From: Iphinoe sp. HA4291-MV1
GTDB taxonomy: Bacteria > Cyanobacteriota > Cyanobacteriia > Cyanobacteriales > Nostocaceae
DNA: 64,000 nucleotides
Direction: 5' to 3'
NCBI GenBank assembly: GCA_019359415.1
Contig: JAHHHH010000010.1
Location: 1 to 64,000 of the forward strand
The position numbers and the translations under genes were made by a program. Each line of letters begins with the position of its first letter. Position 1 is the first letter of the stretch. Under the pieces are notes generated by a model that was not told where the DNA came from, made no database searches, and saw nothing but the letters and a program-made list of their open reading frames with translations. Shown one piece after another: positions 49,915 to 58,271 of this stretch.

Positions 49915-50886
49915 ATGAAGCAACGTGAAGAACTAGAAAACTTACTGAATTTACTAGAAGAGAAGATACTGTTTTTACAGACAGCAAAAGTAACTGCAAT
50001 AGACGCCGTAGCTCTTTTCAGTCTTCACAAGCAGATTGAAGAAGCTGAGAGTGAACGCTATAAAATCATACAGCAGATTGATAATTTAGAATCAGTCGCT
50101 TGCAGTGAAGAGTTATACCGTGCTTTATTGAAATTAGGGTATCGCGACCAAGTGCGCTCATTCCTCAAATTCCTTAAAGCACAATCAATAGGAGCTTTTC
50201 TCATTCACGGTTTGCTAGATCATGGACAACGTTGGTTACTGAATCGGTTAATCACACAGCATATTCGTTTCGGTACAATGGGCAAGATGGTGCGAATTGA
50301 ACTTGATCGTATCGGACGCAGAAGAGATATTTCTGCCTTGTGGCGCGAACTTGGTGGTTGTGTTGGCTTGGGAAGACAACACTCATCTACAGAAATTGCA
50401 GAACGAGTGTTTCACTGGTGGAAGACACAGAATGTCATCCTTGTCTTTCATGATGTAGATTGTATGCCAGCAGAGTACTTGCAAGAGCTACTTGACGAAT
50501 TTTGGTTACCATTGGCGAGTCAAGTACGAGAGATATCCCAAACAAAATACCAGTTACTGATGTTTTTGGTGGATTATGAAGGTTGTGTAGGTTGTCAGGA
50601 TACCATGTTCGTTGAGCAAGTAGAGCCAACTTGGGAACCGAGAGTTCCGATTAAACTGCCAACCATTGATCCGTTTTGCGATCGCACTCTCACTGACTGG
50701 ATTGAGATGGTTGAGACAGAGTTCGATACATTACCTCTGGTTGAAGTCATCTATCAAATAGAAGATTTAGTCAAAGAAATTTTGGAAAATAGTGATAACG
50801 GAGTTCCAGAACTCGCATTTTCTGAAATTTGTCATCGCTGCGGCTGCAATTGGTATGAAGAAAGGGAAAGATGGTTAAAGATTTGA
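49915..50886 (+). CDS. EAD plus inactive-STAND-like protein
   Basis: A 323-aa protein. Residues 1-65 form a coiled adaptor (LLEEKILFLQTAKVTAIDAV) that matches the N-terminus of the phosphoesterase at 58272. Residues 75-320 resemble a STAND NTPase that has lost its Walker A: GAFLIHGLLDHGQRWLLNRL stands where GxxGxGKS is expected, while NVILVFHDVDCMP keeps a Walker-B-like Asp. VRIELDRIGRRRDISALWREL and the ending YEERERWLKI complete the pattern. It overlaps the MoxR gene by 16 bp. It probably acts as a sensor or scaffold in a conflict system; family names follow published descriptions of EAD/iSTAND proteins. Confidence 0.8.
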   Translation: MKQREELENLLNLLEEKILFLQTAKVTAIDAVALFSLHKQIEEAESERYKIIQQIDNLESVACSEELYRALLKLGYRDQVRSFLKFLKAQSIGAFLIHGLLDHGQRWLLNRLITQHIRFGTMGKMVRIELDRIGRRRDISALWRELGGCVGLGRQHSSTEIAERVFHWWKTQNVILVFHDVDCMPAEYLQELLDEFWLPLASQVREISQTKYQLLMFLVDYEGCVGCQDTMFVEQVEPTWEPRVPIKLPTIDPFCDRTLTDWIEMVETEFDTLPLVEVIYQIEDLVKEILENSDNGVPELAFSEICHRCGCNWYEERERWLKI

Positions 50887-51809
50887 CTCACAAACAACTA
50901 GAGTACACTGGCAAAGTGCAGCCGCAGTTGGGAGAACGAGATGCAACTGGACATCTGTTGTATCCTTATTTGCCGAATGAGGAATTAATAGAAGCTGTTA
51001 ACCTGGCAATTTACCTTGAACGACCACTTTTGCTCAAGGGGGAACCGGGATGTGGTAAAACAAGATTGGCTCGTGCTGTCGCTTACGAACTTGATTTGCC
51101 GTTAGAAGCTTGGTACATCAAATCTACCACTCGCGCCAAAGATGGTCTTTATAATTATGATGCAGTCACTCGCTTACGCGATGCTCAACTAGCAGCGACA
51201 GGTCGTATCATCAAAGATGAGGATATCCCACGGATTAGCGATCCAGCTACTTATGTGAAGTGGGGACCATTGGGACTTGCTTTTCAAAACGAACAGCGGA
51301 CGGTGGTATTGATAGACGAAATTGATAAAGCTGACATTGACTTTCCCAACGACTTGTTATTAGAACTTGATGAGCAACGGTTTATTGTTGAGGAAACAGG
51401 ACAGGAAATTCAAGCAAAAGCACCGCCAATCGTTTTTATCACAAGCAACGATGAGAAAGATTTACCAGATGCTTTCTTACGACGGTGTTTGTTTCACTAC
51501 GTAGAATTTCCCAGCCCCGAAAGATTAGTAGAAATTGTGAATAACCACTTTCCTGATTCATCTAAAGCATTGGTAGATAAAGCTGTCGTTCGCTTCTTAT
51601 TGCTGCGGGAGGAAATGCGGAAAGATAAAGGGGAAGGTGGTAAGAAAGTGAGTACGAGTGAATTGATTGATTGGTTTCGAGTGCTGCGCCGTTATCCTCA
51701 AGACGAAATTCTGGCAAAATTGGATGGTAAGCTGCCATTCGCTGGCGTGTTGCTGAAAAGTTGGGATGATCATATTCGTCATTTGAGGCAAAACCGTGGA
51801 CGTGAATGA
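50871..51809 (+). CDS. MoxR-type AAA+ ATPase
   Basis: A 312-aa AAA+ protein with Walker A GEPGCGKT, Walker B VVLIDEIDKAD, sensor-1 FITSNDEKDLPDAFLRRC with the arginine finger, and an N-terminal (P)YLPNEELIEAVNLAIYLERPLLL. MoxR ATPases load or remodel vWA partners as chaperones; such a partner follows with a 14-bp overlap. All four operon genes overlap, which implies coupled translation. Confidence 0.92.
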   Translation: MVKDLTHKQLEYTGKVQPQLGERDATGHLLYPYLPNEELIEAVNLAIYLERPLLLKGEPGCGKTRLARAVAYELDLPLEAWYIKSTTRAKDGLYNYDAVTRLRDAQLAATGRIIKDEDIPRISDPATYVKWGPLGLAFQNEQRTVVLIDEIDKADIDFPNDLLLELDEQRFIVEETGQEIQAKAPPIVFITSNDEKDLPDAFLRRCLFHYVEFPSPERLVEIVNNHFPDSSKALVDKAVVRFLLLREEMRKDKGEGGKKVSTSELIDWFRVLRRYPQDEILAKLDGKLPFAGVLLKSWDDHIRHLRQNRGRE

Positions 51810-53172
51810 ATTACCACTTCAAGAACTTTTCACTCGTCTACGGGAAGCAGGCTTACCACTGGGGATTGATGAGTATCAGTTGGTTTTGCGATCGATGCAA
51901 GCTGGTTTTGGGATGAGTGATAAAGGGGCTTTGAAGCGGTTGTGTCAGACTCTGTGGATTAAATCTGCGGAGGAAAAGCAGTTATTTGAGTATCAGTTTG
52001 AACGAGTGATGAGTAGTGAGGGCGTCATCTTAAACTCGAAAACTCAATCTGAGCAGCGTAAGATTTTTCATGTCGTTCGCTACGGGATTATGGGGATTTT
52101 AAGTGTTGGAATCATCTTAAGTGTTGTAAGTAGTTCAAAAGAGTTAAATCAGACAGAAAATCAGAAATTACAGTTACCGAGATTACTTAATGCTGAGAAA
52201 GAGGTCGCACAGATAGAACAGTCAAACACAAACAGAAACCAAACAAATTGGATTTTTTGGAGTTGGCTATCAGTCATAACCTTAAGTAGTGGGTATGGTG
52301 GGTATATACTTTTCCGGCAGGTATTTCAGCAGAAAGCTCGACCGCGCATTGGTCACACAACCTCCGTTCCCGAACCAACTCCGAGTTCGTCTGCTTCTAA
52401 TGTACCTTCAAAATTGACACAGACAATAAAAGATGAGGTACAAGTCGCTCAAGCATTGCTGCAAACTACCAGCAGACAAGAGGAAATTGCTGACAGTCGC
52501 TTCATCCTAACAAACGAGTATTTTCCCGTTACCGAGCGGCAAATGAAACAGATTTGGCGCTACTTGCGGCGTCCAGTACGTGAGGGAGCAGCGACAGAGT
52601 TGGATGTGGAAGCAACCGTCAATCAGATTGGACGTAAAGGTCTACTGCTTGAGCCTGTGTTAGTTCCACGTCGGGTGAACCAAGCGGATTTGCTGTTACT
52701 TATTGATCAAGATGGCTCAATGGTACCTTTTCACACTTTATCGCATCGGTTAGCAGAAACCGCTTTGCGCGGAGGTCGTTTGGGCAAAGCTGGTATTTAC
52801 TACTTTCACAATTGCCCTTTAGATTATCTCTACCACGACTCCAATCATCAGGAAGCGGAGTTCGTCAGTGATGTTGTTACCTATGCTTGCTCTGAACGGA
52901 CAGCTGTGTTAATTTTCAGTGATGCTGGTGCTGCTCGTGGTGGTTATAATGAGGAACGCTACGAATTAACTAAAGAATTTCTTGCCCAGTTAAGACAGCG
53001 AGTGCGTTACATCACTTGGCTGAATCCAATGCCAAAAAAGCGTTGGCAGAAAACAACAGCCGGTGAAATTGCACATTTAGTACCGATGTTTGAACTCAGC
53101 CGCCGAGGTATGCAGGATGTTATTGGTGTACTGCGCGGACGCCCTACTAAGTTTGAGGGGCAGAAAAAATGA
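51796..53172 (+). CDS. Membrane-anchored vWA protein (MoxR partner)
   Basis: A 458-aa protein from GTG 51796. Residues 1-80 form a helical CoxE-like domain (LPLGIDEYQLVLRSMQAGF). Two hydrophobic helices (about 95-110 and 155-172) follow, so it is probably membrane-bound. Residues 270-445 form a von Willebrand A domain with a modified MIDAS, LLLIDQDGSMVPFH, and a second acidic loop LIFSDAGAARGG. Such proteins are remodelled by MoxR ATPases. It overlaps the next gene by 4 bp (ATGA). Confidence 0.85.
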   Translation: MDVNELPLQELFTRLREAGLPLGIDEYQLVLRSMQAGFGMSDKGALKRLCQTLWIKSAEEKQLFEYQFERVMSSEGVILNSKTQSEQRKIFHVVRYGIMGILSVGIILSVVSSSKELNQTENQKLQLPRLLNAEKEVAQIEQSNTNRNQTNWIFWSWLSVITLSSGYGGYILFRQVFQQKARPRIGHTTSVPEPTPSSSASNVPSKLTQTIKDEVQVAQALLQTTSRQEEIADSRFILTNEYFPVTERQMKQIWRYLRRPVREGAATELDVEATVNQIGRKGLLLEPVLVPRRVNQADLLLLIDQDGSMVPFHTLSHRLAETALRGGRLGKAGIYYFHNCPLDYLYHDSNHQEAEFVSDVVTYACSERTAVLIFSDAGAARGGYNEERYELTKEFLAQLRQRVRYITWLNPMPKKRWQKTTAGEIAHLVPMFELSRRGMQDVIGVLRGRPTKFEGQKK

Positions 53173-54602
53173 GTAAGATAAGACCTGAAGTTGCTAAGCG
53201 ACGCATTGAGTCTTTTGAAAAACGCTTTGGAAAAGCTCACCTGTATTTGGCGTATCATGCTGCTTTTCCGTTATCACTCACACCTGATTTGTTATATCGT
53301 TTGTGGGCTAACTTTCAGAGAGATATTCATGGTGAAGTGCTAGGCATTCCTTGGGTAGCTGTTGCTGATTTGCTACTTTCTAGCCTGTGTGATGAAGTTG
53401 GGCATGAACTCTACGAGATGGATTTAACAGTGCGAAATGGGCTGCTAAGTCGATTGCAGGAAGATGAAAAATTTGGTCAACAGCGGATTCATGAACTGTC
53501 AGACTTCTTACTTGAGTATGTACAGCAGCAGCTTTTGAGTGATGATCCCGACATTCGCGACTTTGCCCAGGCTCAACGGTGGACAGCTTTAGCATACACG
53601 CAACCTAGTAAGGTAGCTCGTGAATTGGAATTGATATTTCAGAATTTGGATCAGAAAGATAAAGCAGAATTGCTCCGAATAGCTTCATTGACGGAAACAT
53701 TTGCACAGCCATTGGCTGAGTTCCAACCGCTACTTATTTATGCTCGTGGAATAGCAAACTTTGCTCGTGGCAATTTAGACGCTGCAACATCTAAGCTTGG
53801 TGAAGTCTTTGAAGAAAGAAAGCAGATAAGCGTTGCTGGAGTTAGTCTGCCTGTTCCAGAAGAAATCAAGGCAAATTTTCCACCGCCTCAAGTTCCACCC
53901 TCTAAGAAGCAAAAATCATCTTTGCTTTCGCTGTTCACACAATGGCTAATTCCACTAAATGTTGTATCTCTGACTCTTATCTTAGGAGTTCCGACTCTTG
54001 TCTTAGGAGTGTTTCACTCCTTTGAAACTGCTTTTTTCTCTTCTGATAAAAATACTTCATCTCCTACTCCTCAATCACTAGCATCTGCATCTCCTACGCC
54101 AGCACCTACTGCTTCAGTTAAAAAGGATGGCAATTTAGTAGAAAATTCAAGCAATAGCAATAGCAATTTAGTAGAAAATTCAAGCTATATAAATTCGCTC
54201 TCCATCACAGAGATACCTATTACACAAGAGGATGCAGTAAAATTAATTAAGACGTGGTTACGAGCCAAGCAACAAATACTTGCTCCCCCTTACAATTCTC
54301 AACTTGCTACAGAATTGACAACGGGACAACAATATGGAAAAGTCAATGATTCAATCGATTGGCTCAGGAAAAACAATGCATACTACCAATATGGTCTACA
54401 GAGGATTGACAACGTAAACGAGCTTGCTGTCGAAGGCGAGCAAGCGACAATTCAAGTACAACTTACTGAAGAAATCACGCTTTTTGAAAAAAATAGAAAT
54501 ATTAATTCCAACGCGACTGATTTCAAAACTAGAACCGTTCGCTACACTCTCCAATTTGTAGATGGGCGTTGGAAAATAGCTTCATCTCAAGTAGTGGAGT
54601 GA
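53169..54602 (+). CDS. MoxR/vWA-associated membrane protein with IMS (ARC6-type) domain
   Basis: A 477-aa protein. Residues 1-240 form the helical domain found next to MoxR/vWA genes in cyanobacteria (KIRPEVAKRRIESFEKRFGKAHLYLAYHAAFPLSLTPDLLYRLW). A membrane helix near 265-282 (LNVVSLTLILGVPTLVLGVF) follows, then a Ser/Asn/Thr-rich linker. Residues 350-477 resemble the IMS/DUF4101 domain of ARC6-type proteins (EDAVKLIKTWLRAKQQILAPPY ... FVDGRWKIASSQVVE). In other cyanobacteria the same N-terminal domain is often joined to enzymes, so the IMS domain is likely the variable output part. Confidence 0.75.
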   Translation: MSKIRPEVAKRRIESFEKRFGKAHLYLAYHAAFPLSLTPDLLYRLWANFQRDIHGEVLGIPWVAVADLLLSSLCDEVGHELYEMDLTVRNGLLSRLQEDEKFGQQRIHELSDFLLEYVQQQLLSDDPDIRDFAQAQRWTALAYTQPSKVARELELIFQNLDQKDKAELLRIASLTETFAQPLAEFQPLLIYARGIANFARGNLDAATSKLGEVFEERKQISVAGVSLPVPEEIKANFPPPQVPPSKKQKSSLLSLFTQWLIPLNVVSLTLILGVPTLVLGVFHSFETAFFSSDKNTSSPTPQSLASASPTPAPTASVKKDGNLVENSSNSNSNLVENSSYINSLSITEIPITQEDAVKLIKTWLRAKQQILAPPYNSQLATELTTGQQYGKVNDSIDWLRKNNAYYQYGLQRIDNVNELAVEGEQATIQVQLTEEITLFEKNRNINSNATDFKTRTVRYTLQFVDGRWKIASSQVVE

Positions 54603-54758
54603 ACACTAAATTAATTATCATATCCATATACTATGTTAGCACTATATGACGCACCAAATATTCACTAAAAAAACAATCTAAAATTAATTCGCGCCCCTCT
54701 TTTCGAGACGAAACGCAGCAATAAAAATTACGCCTCTCATTGTAGTGCGATCGCCCCT

Positions 54759-55391
54759 CTAACCCTCCATCAAAATCCCCACTAAAATCTGCATCAATAC
54801 TTCCAAATCCGTAGGAACTCGATACAGCATCAAATGCTGAGTGACTACCCGTGAAGAACGATGAAAACTCCCAAACTGCCAAATATCGCCTGTTGTCACC
54901 GCACCATAAAGAATCGAATCTTCCGACTCCACCCAACTATCAAGAGCAATCAACTCAGCCGCTAATTGAGTAAATCCCCGTGTTAAATCTGCCTGCTTTG
55001 CTTCCACAACCAGCACATTGTGTTTTGATTGTATATAGTAGTCCAACTCTCCTCTGAGAAACTGATCCACCTCAATTGGATACTCAATATTTACTGTAGC
55101 CTCTGTGATATGCGCCACTTCCAAAACAATAGGCGCAATTAGCACTTCACGTCGCGCCGCCTCACTAGTTAAACTCACACGAGCAATTCCTTCTTCTAAC
55201 CGCTGGCGCAAATCTGGGAGTCTAGTAAATTGACTTGAGGAAGCCATTGGTAAATGGATTGTCTCCCGAATCAAACTGACTCCCAACTCCCGCAGAATAT
55301 CCGCTGGCGCAAACTTCATCAGAAAGTAACTGCGGAAAGTATAGGTTTCATTAGGTTTCAGAATCAGGGGACGTGGCGTGCGCTTAGTCAT
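54759..55391 (-). CDS. PD-(D/E)XK-like protein, paralogue of the 36698 gene
   Basis: A 210-aa protein. ELDYYIQSKHNVLVVEAKQADLTRGFTQLAAELI has the Asp and E-x-K of the nuclease fold, and ILYGAVTTGDIWQFGSF matches the paralogue at 36698. The function is unknown. About 45 bp of its 3' end recur at 55467-55515, a footprint of a lost tandem copy. Confidence 0.75.
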   Translation of the reverse strand: MTKRTPRPLILKPNETYTFRSYFLMKFAPADILRELGVSLIRETIHLPMASSSQFTRLPDLRQRLEEGIARVSLTSEAARREVLIAPIVLEVAHITEATVNIEYPIEVDQFLRGELDYYIQSKHNVLVVEAKQADLTRGFTQLAAELIALDSWVESEDSILYGAVTTGDIWQFGSFHRSSRVVTQHLMLYRVPTDLEVLMQILVGILMEG

Positions 55392-55466
55392 TGCATATGC
55401 TTCCCATACATATCATATATATATTGATGGCAGCTATCACTTCTGAGTGTAGTGCGATTGGAAAGA

Positions 55467-55515
55467 GCGATCGCCCCCTCCTAACCCTGCATCAAAATCC
55501 CCACTAAAAACCAGG
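55467..55515. repeat. Duplicate of the 3' end of the 54759 gene
   Basis: CGATCGCCCCCTCCTAACCC and CATCAAAATCCCCACTAAAA match 54748-54790 with a few differences. It lies just upstream of the intact gene, as would remain after a tandem duplicate was deleted. Confidence 0.65.
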
Positions 55516-55564
55516 TATCAGTAAGTCCATACTGTAGGCGATGGTTCTTAGTTTTTCTTGTTTG

Positions 55565-55831
55565 TCAACTTTCATCTTTATAAACTTCACTACGATGTCC
55601 TACTCTAATCACAGTCACTAACAAAATATCATCTTGTATTTCATAAATAACTCGGTAGTCTCCTACTCGAACACGATATGAATTGTCATCACCTTGTAAC
55701 TTTTTAACCCCGTTTGGACGGGGTTCTATTGCTAATTCTTGAACTTTTATCTCAATTCGTTCTTTAATATTTGCTGGTAATTTCTTGAGTTGTTTTATTA
55801 CACCTTTGGTAAATTCAATTTGATAAGTCAC
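55565..55831 (-). CDS. RelE/ParE-type toxin
   Basis: An 88-aa protein (MTYQIEFTKGVIKQLKKLPANIKERIEIKV...NSYRVRVGDYRVIYEI) with the RelE fold and the YRVRVGDYRVIYEI core. RelE toxins cut mRNA on the ribosome. It overlaps its antitoxin by 4 bp and appears intact. Confidence 0.9.
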   Translation of the reverse strand: MTYQIEFTKGVIKQLKKLPANIKERIEIKVQELAIEPRPNGVKKLQGDDNSYRVRVGDYRVIYEIQDDILLVTVIRVGHRSEVYKDES

Positions 55832-56043
55832 GCAGATTCTCTCTTATATTCGTCCCAAGATACTGTACCGTTAATTCTGATATCTTCCCTAGCTTCTTTA
55901 ATGGCTTTAAGGTCGTCTTCTTCCTCTTCTTCATCTATACGTTTTAATAATGCGAGTATTTCATCTAAAGTGCTATCGTAAGCTTGGTTAAGCAATACGT
56001 TGATAGCTTTGATAATTTCTTCTCTTTCACGTTCGGTTTTCAT
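55828..56043 (-). CDS. Antitoxin of the RelE-type pair
   Basis: A 71-aa acidic helical protein (MKTEREREEIIKAINVLLNQAYDSTLDEIL then ALLKRIDEEEEEDDLKAI) upstream of and overlapping the RelE toxin, the usual order. The acidic tail would bind the basic toxin. No DNA-binding motif is certain. Confidence 0.75.
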   Translation of the reverse strand: MKTEREREEIIKAINVLLNQAYDSTLDEILALLKRIDEEEEEDDLKAIKEAREDIRINGTVSWDEYKRESA

Positions 56044-56045
56044 GT

Positions 56046-56185
56046 TCAGACTTCTTCTTTACTTAACCATTCTTTAAATATTACTTCAGCCAGTGTACTA
56101 AGGCTTAAATCATGCACTACTGCTTTAAACGTTCTGGTTGGGCGAACCACCATAACCAGCACTGCGTATCCAGCAAAAGTTTCAC
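56046..56185 (-). pseudogene. vapC: Truncated VapC (PIN) toxin joined to another remnant
   Basis: From GTG 56185, overlapping the antitoxin stop, the frame reads MKLLLDTQCWLWWFAQPERL and stops after KQ at 56117. This is the first 22 residues of a PIN toxin, including its first catalytic Asp. Another frame then ends VHDLSLSTLAEVIFKEWLSK(EEV) with a stop at 56046, the C-terminus of a different small protein. So the toxin is lost and its antitoxin is orphaned. Confidence 0.7.
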
Positions 56186-56427
56186 TCCTGCCTACCCTCA
56201 AATGCTGCTAAGATATCTTCTGGCAAGTGAGCATTGAAGTCTTCTGGCACTACGAAACGCCCTCGATCCTGTCCTAAACTACTCCGTCGATTGGATGAGG
56301 CTCGAAACGGAACTAACTTAGCGATCGGAATACCTCGGTTTGAAATAATGATTTCTTCTCCAAGTTCTACCCGCGACAAAAGCCGTGAGAGATTCGTTTT
56401 AGCTTGGTGGACATTGACTGTTTCCAT
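56182..56427 (-). CDS. Phd/YefM-type antitoxin
   Basis: An 81-aa protein starting METVNVHQAKTNLSRLLSRVELGEEIIISNRGIPIAKLVPF, the classic Phd/YefM fold that binds DNA and neutralises a PIN or RelE toxin. Its toxin downstream is truncated. Confidence 0.85.
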   Translation of the reverse strand: METVNVHQAKTNLSRLLSRVELGEEIIISNRGIPIAKLVPFRASSNRRSSLGQDRGRFVVPEDFNAHLPEDILAAFEGRQE

Positions 56428-56486
56428 CTTTTTTGTAAACTAAGTCTAGAAACTAAGTTGATTATAAGTTTATTTTTACTTAATTT

Positions 56487-57371
56487 GTGAAAACTGACAG
56501 CATTTTCTATCGCCTATTTCAAGAATTTCCCAGCATCTTCTTTGAACTCATCGGTGAATCACCACAAGAAGCTAACGCTTATCAATTTTCATCAGTTGAA
56601 GTCAAACAAACAGCCTTTAGGATTGATGGCGTCTTTCTTCCTGCCAAAAAAAGCGACAACCCAATTTATTTTGTGGAAGTCCAATTTCAGTGCGACTCAG
56701 AAATTTATGCGCGACTGTTTGCAGAAATCTTTTTGTACCTGAGACACAATCAACCAGAAAATGACTGGCGTGCTGTCGTGATATATCCTACCAGAAATAT
56801 AGATACAGCAGAGAGAAAACATTATCGTGAATTCTTTACCACTCAGCGTGTGAGCCGTATCTACCTTGATGAATTAGGTGAAGCTGTCTCCCTACCAATT
56901 GGTGTTGCAACTGTCAAGTTAGTGATTGAGAATGAAGATACAGCAATCGAGCAAGCAAGGGAGTTGATAGATAGAACTCAACAGGAGATAAGTGTACAAC
57001 AGCAACAGCAGCAATTACTACAATTAATAGAGACGATTTTAATTTACAAGTTTCCGACAATGAGTCGAGAGGAGATAGAGGCGATGTTTGGATTGAGTGA
57101 GTTAAAGCAGACAAGATTTTATCAAGAAGCATTCGAGGAAGGCAAGCAAGAAGGTAAGCAAGAAGGTAAGCAAGAAGGTAAGCAAGAAGGTAAGCAAGAA
57201 GGTAAGCAAGAAGGTAAGCAAGAGGGACGTTTGGAAGCTCAACTAGAAGCAGTACCCCGTTTATTAGCATTAGGGTTGACTGTAGAGCAGATAGCACAGG
57301 CGTTAGGCTTAAGCGTACAGGAAGTGCCGCAATCAGCGCAACAACAACCTTTCAATGAAAGTAATAGTTGA
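56487..57371 (+). CDS. Rpn/DUF2887-type PD-(D/E)XK protein with GKQE repeats
   Basis: A 294-aa protein from GTG 56487. Residues 1-130 fit the Rpn (PDDEXK transposase-like) family: FFELIGESPQEANAYQF, then FRIDGVFLPAKKSDNPIYFVEVQFQ with the Asp and E-x-Q, and DWRAVVIYPTRNID. Residues 215-245 are seven GKQE units, then a helix-turn-helix-like tail (LGLTVEQIAQALGLSVQEV). The 3' part was duplicated: a second copy of the last 100 codons lies at 57368. Related proteins are linked to DNA cutting and recombination. Confidence 0.85.
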   Translation: MKTDSIFYRLFQEFPSIFFELIGESPQEANAYQFSSVEVKQTAFRIDGVFLPAKKSDNPIYFVEVQFQCDSEIYARLFAEIFLYLRHNQPENDWRAVVIYPTRNIDTAERKHYREFFTTQRVSRIYLDELGEAVSLPIGVATVKLVIENEDTAIEQARELIDRTQQEISVQQQQQQLLQLIETILIYKFPTMSREEIEAMFGLSELKQTRFYQEAFEEGKQEGKQEGKQEGKQEGKQEGKQEGKQEGRLEAQLEAVPRLLALGLTVEQIAQALGLSVQEVPQSAQQQPFNESNS

Positions 57372-57676
57372 AAAAGGTTGACAAAGAATCAATAGCTATT
57401 TTAATTTACAAGTTTCCGACAATGAGTCGAGAGGAGATAGAGGCGATGTTTGGATTGAGTGAGTTAAAGCAAACAAGATTTTATCAGGAAGCATTCGAGG
57501 AAGGCAAGCAAGAAGGTAAGCAAGAAGGTAAGCAAGAGGGACGTTTGGAAGCTCAACTAGAAGCAGTACCCCGTTTATTAGCATTAGGGTTGACTGTAGA
57601 GCAGATAGCACAGGCGTTAGGCTTGAGTGTACAAGAAGTGCAAAAAGCAGCGCAACAACAACTTTCCAATGAGTAG
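57368..57676 (+). pseudogene. Tandem duplicate of the 3' end of the Rpn/DUF2887 gene
   Basis: A TTG-started frame of 102 codons identical in most positions to codons 185-290 of the gene before it (LIYKFPTMSREEIEAMFGLSELKQTRFYQEAFEEGKQEG), but with three GKQE units instead of seven. The flank GAAAAAGGTTGACAAAGAAT occurs at both 57370 and 57682, so a unit of about 310-360 bp was copied in tandem. It lacks the catalytic part. Confidence 0.8.
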
Positions 57677-57915
57677 TCGCTGAAAAAGGTTGACAAAGAA
57701 TCAATAGCTATCAGAAGATAGTAACCCAAGTTGCTAGTCATGCGATTGGCTTTGCCACTGCCCCTTCTCCTGACGGAGACGCCTTCGCGCAGCGTGTCGC
57801 AGACAAGGGCGAAGGGCAATCACATACAGCAGTTTTCTTTTAGGTAGGCATTGCTCACCAATATCTCAAATGTCTATTAAATAAGCTTTTATGCACAATA
57901 CCCACCCTACCATTT

Positions 57916-58251
57916 GTGGTCTTAGAACTCCTAGACGAGTATCAGCATTTCACTGATGAGTCTTTGGAACTCGTACACGAGTATCAGCACTTCACTAATG
58001 AGTCTTTGGAACTCGTACACGAGTATCAACACCTCATGAATGAGTCTTTGGAACTCGTACATGAGTATCAGCACTTCACTAATGAGTCTTTGGAACTCGT
58101 ACACGAGTATCAACACCTCACGAATGAGTTTTTGGAACTCGTACATGAGTATCAACACCTCACGAATGAGTCTTTGGAACTCCTAGAGGAGTATCAGTAC
58201 TTCACTAATGAGTCTTTGGAACTCGTACACGCAATCTTCCAATCAAAATAA
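57916..58251. repeat. 42-bp tandem repeat, open on both strands
   Basis: About eight units built on GAACTCGTACACGAGTATCA and CTTCACTAATGAGTCTTTG. The plus frame (GTG 57916) reads 14-residue repeats ELVHEYQHFTNESL for 111 codons and stops 20 bp before the phosphoesterase gene. The minus frame is also open (FQRLISEVLILVYE). ACTCGTACACGAGT in each unit is nearly palindromic. It might be coding or be a minisatellite. Confidence 0.8.
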
Positions 58252-58271
58252 TAGCGGAAAAGGATTGACTG

